Shown here one piece after another: positions 63,361-64,000 of a stretch of 64,000 nt of DNA. The notes beneath the pieces were generated by a model that made no database searches, was not told the DNA's origin, and saw nothing but the letters and a program-made list of their open reading frames with translations. Each line of letters begins with the position of its first letter. Within the stretch, counting starts at the first letter, position 1. Origin of the DNA: Dactylorhiza incarnata (Eukaryota > Streptophyta > Magnoliopsida > Asparagales > Orchidaceae); NCBI GenBank assembly GCA_033032865.1, contig JAWHQI010000504.1, positions 620,001 to 684,000 on the forward strand, read 5' to 3'. Position numbers and translations under genes: made by a program.

Positions 63361-63514
63361 GAAGTCTGGCCTCGCCGCAAGCTAGCGACACTCTCTTCCT
63401 CTCTCCCACTCAGCTCTTCATTTGCGACTCAAGTAACCAGCTGCTCGACCACTACCCCTTCTCTTTCCTCTGGGATTAAGCGTCGAGGGCGTGGGGACAA
63501 TATCGGATTCAACA

Positions 63515-63519
63515 TTTAG
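63515..63519. repeat. Target-site duplication TTTAG, right copy
   Basis: It follows the solo-LTR end TTCAACA and continues into satellite GCTCCAAATGACAC. Confidence 0.92.
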
Positions 63520-64000
63520 CTCCAAATGACACTTAAACATTAAACATCAATAACTTTTGATCAGGTTTTATGATTTTACCTCACAACACCTTTTTAGTAT
63601 GAGCTCGGAGCACTACATTCATTGGAGCACAAGATTTACCCATTCTAGTTCATTTAGTTGTCGATATATAGCCGGTTGCAGCGGTAATGCGAAATTTAGC
63701 TCCAAAGGACACCTTTTCAGAATGAGATAGGAGCCCTAAATCCAATGGAGAATAATTTTAACAAATTCAAGCTCGTTTAGAGGTCGATATACAATGCGTT
63801 CTACTAGTAATGTAAGATTTAGGTCCAAATGACACATAAATTTCAAAATGAAAGAATTTTAGATGCGGTTTGTAGCGAAAGTGAGAGATTTAGCTCCAAA
63901 TGACACTTAAACTTTAAACAACAATAACTTTTGATCCAGTTGTCTGATTTTACCCCACAACACCTTTTCGGAATGAGCTCGGAGAACTACATTCTTTGGA
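63515..64000. repeat. 374-bp satellite array, right block (continues past window)
   Basis: Same monomer and orientation, entering at module B and running to the window edge. No other feature. Confidence 0.95.

Larger units (their letters stand above)
62182..63514 (+). mobile_element. Solo LTR of a Tat-related retrotransposon (1333 bp)
   Basis: The termini are TGTTTACCCA and TTCAACA, flanked by TTTAG on both sides, with no internal region: the usual product of recombination between two LTRs. The order on the plus strand is U3 with a 31-bp minisatellite, inverted repeat, TATA box, R region ending near TTATTAAATAATGAG, conserved hairpin and U5. Similarity to the LTR at 8030-8804 is clear at both ends, at the TATA box and around the hairpin (AGGAGTGACATT, GAAGTCTGGCCT), but U3 is different. 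The minus and plus ORFs inside it are not genes. Confidence 0.92.

Noticed and set aside
8805..64000. CENP-B box-like site in the monomer (TTTTCGGAATGAGCTCGG)
   Set aside because: It does not fit the NTTCGNNNNANNCGGGN pattern: the central A and the third G are missing.

Overview
This is nuclear DNA of a flowering plant. The window is a satellite-DNA array invaded by three Ty3/gypsy LTR retrotransposons; I see no ordinary host gene, tRNA, rRNA or CRISPR. The evidence for a plant is an Athila-lineage element with a tRNA-Asp primer site, a Tat-lineage element with the second (archaeal-type) RNase H found in that plant lineage, and a tandem array of about 43 kb with a 374-bp monomer. Species cannot be named. 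A pericentromeric or centromeric location is plausible but is inference.

Layout. (1) 1-8804: a decayed Tat-lineage element on the minus strand. Its 5' LTR is 8030-8804, its protease-RT-RNase H-aRNH-integrase remnants are 3925-8029, and a long 3' noncoding region with two structured repeat families is 1978-3924. At the far left (159-1977) an antisense gene with at least one intron is broken. The element runs off the left edge. (2) 8805-29746: satellite. (3) 29747-40459: a complete young Athila element on the minus strand, 10713 bp, with 1750-bp LTRs differing at 5 positions, 5-bp target duplication ATGAT, primer site, purine tract and a 1591-codon open gag-pol frame, but one frameshift in gag. 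(4) 40460-62181: satellite again, in phase. (5) 62182-63514: a 1333-bp solo LTR with target duplication TTTAG, of the same broad family as the Tat element; its U3 carries a 31-bp minisatellite. (6) 63515-64000: satellite, running off the right edge.

How the parts relate. The satellite is the older substrate and all three elements sit inside monomers. It has kept rearranging: blocks of 3, 11, 26 or more monomers are copied elsewhere in the array, and one copied block contains an unoccupied version of the Athila target. The most unusual signals are noncoding: four hairpins in the Tat 3' region whose stems change together while a long loop is conserved; a 34-nt LTR hairpin kept by paired substitutions in two diverged LTRs; and a cluster of GTCACGGGCGTGAC palindromes just upstream of the Athila TATA box.
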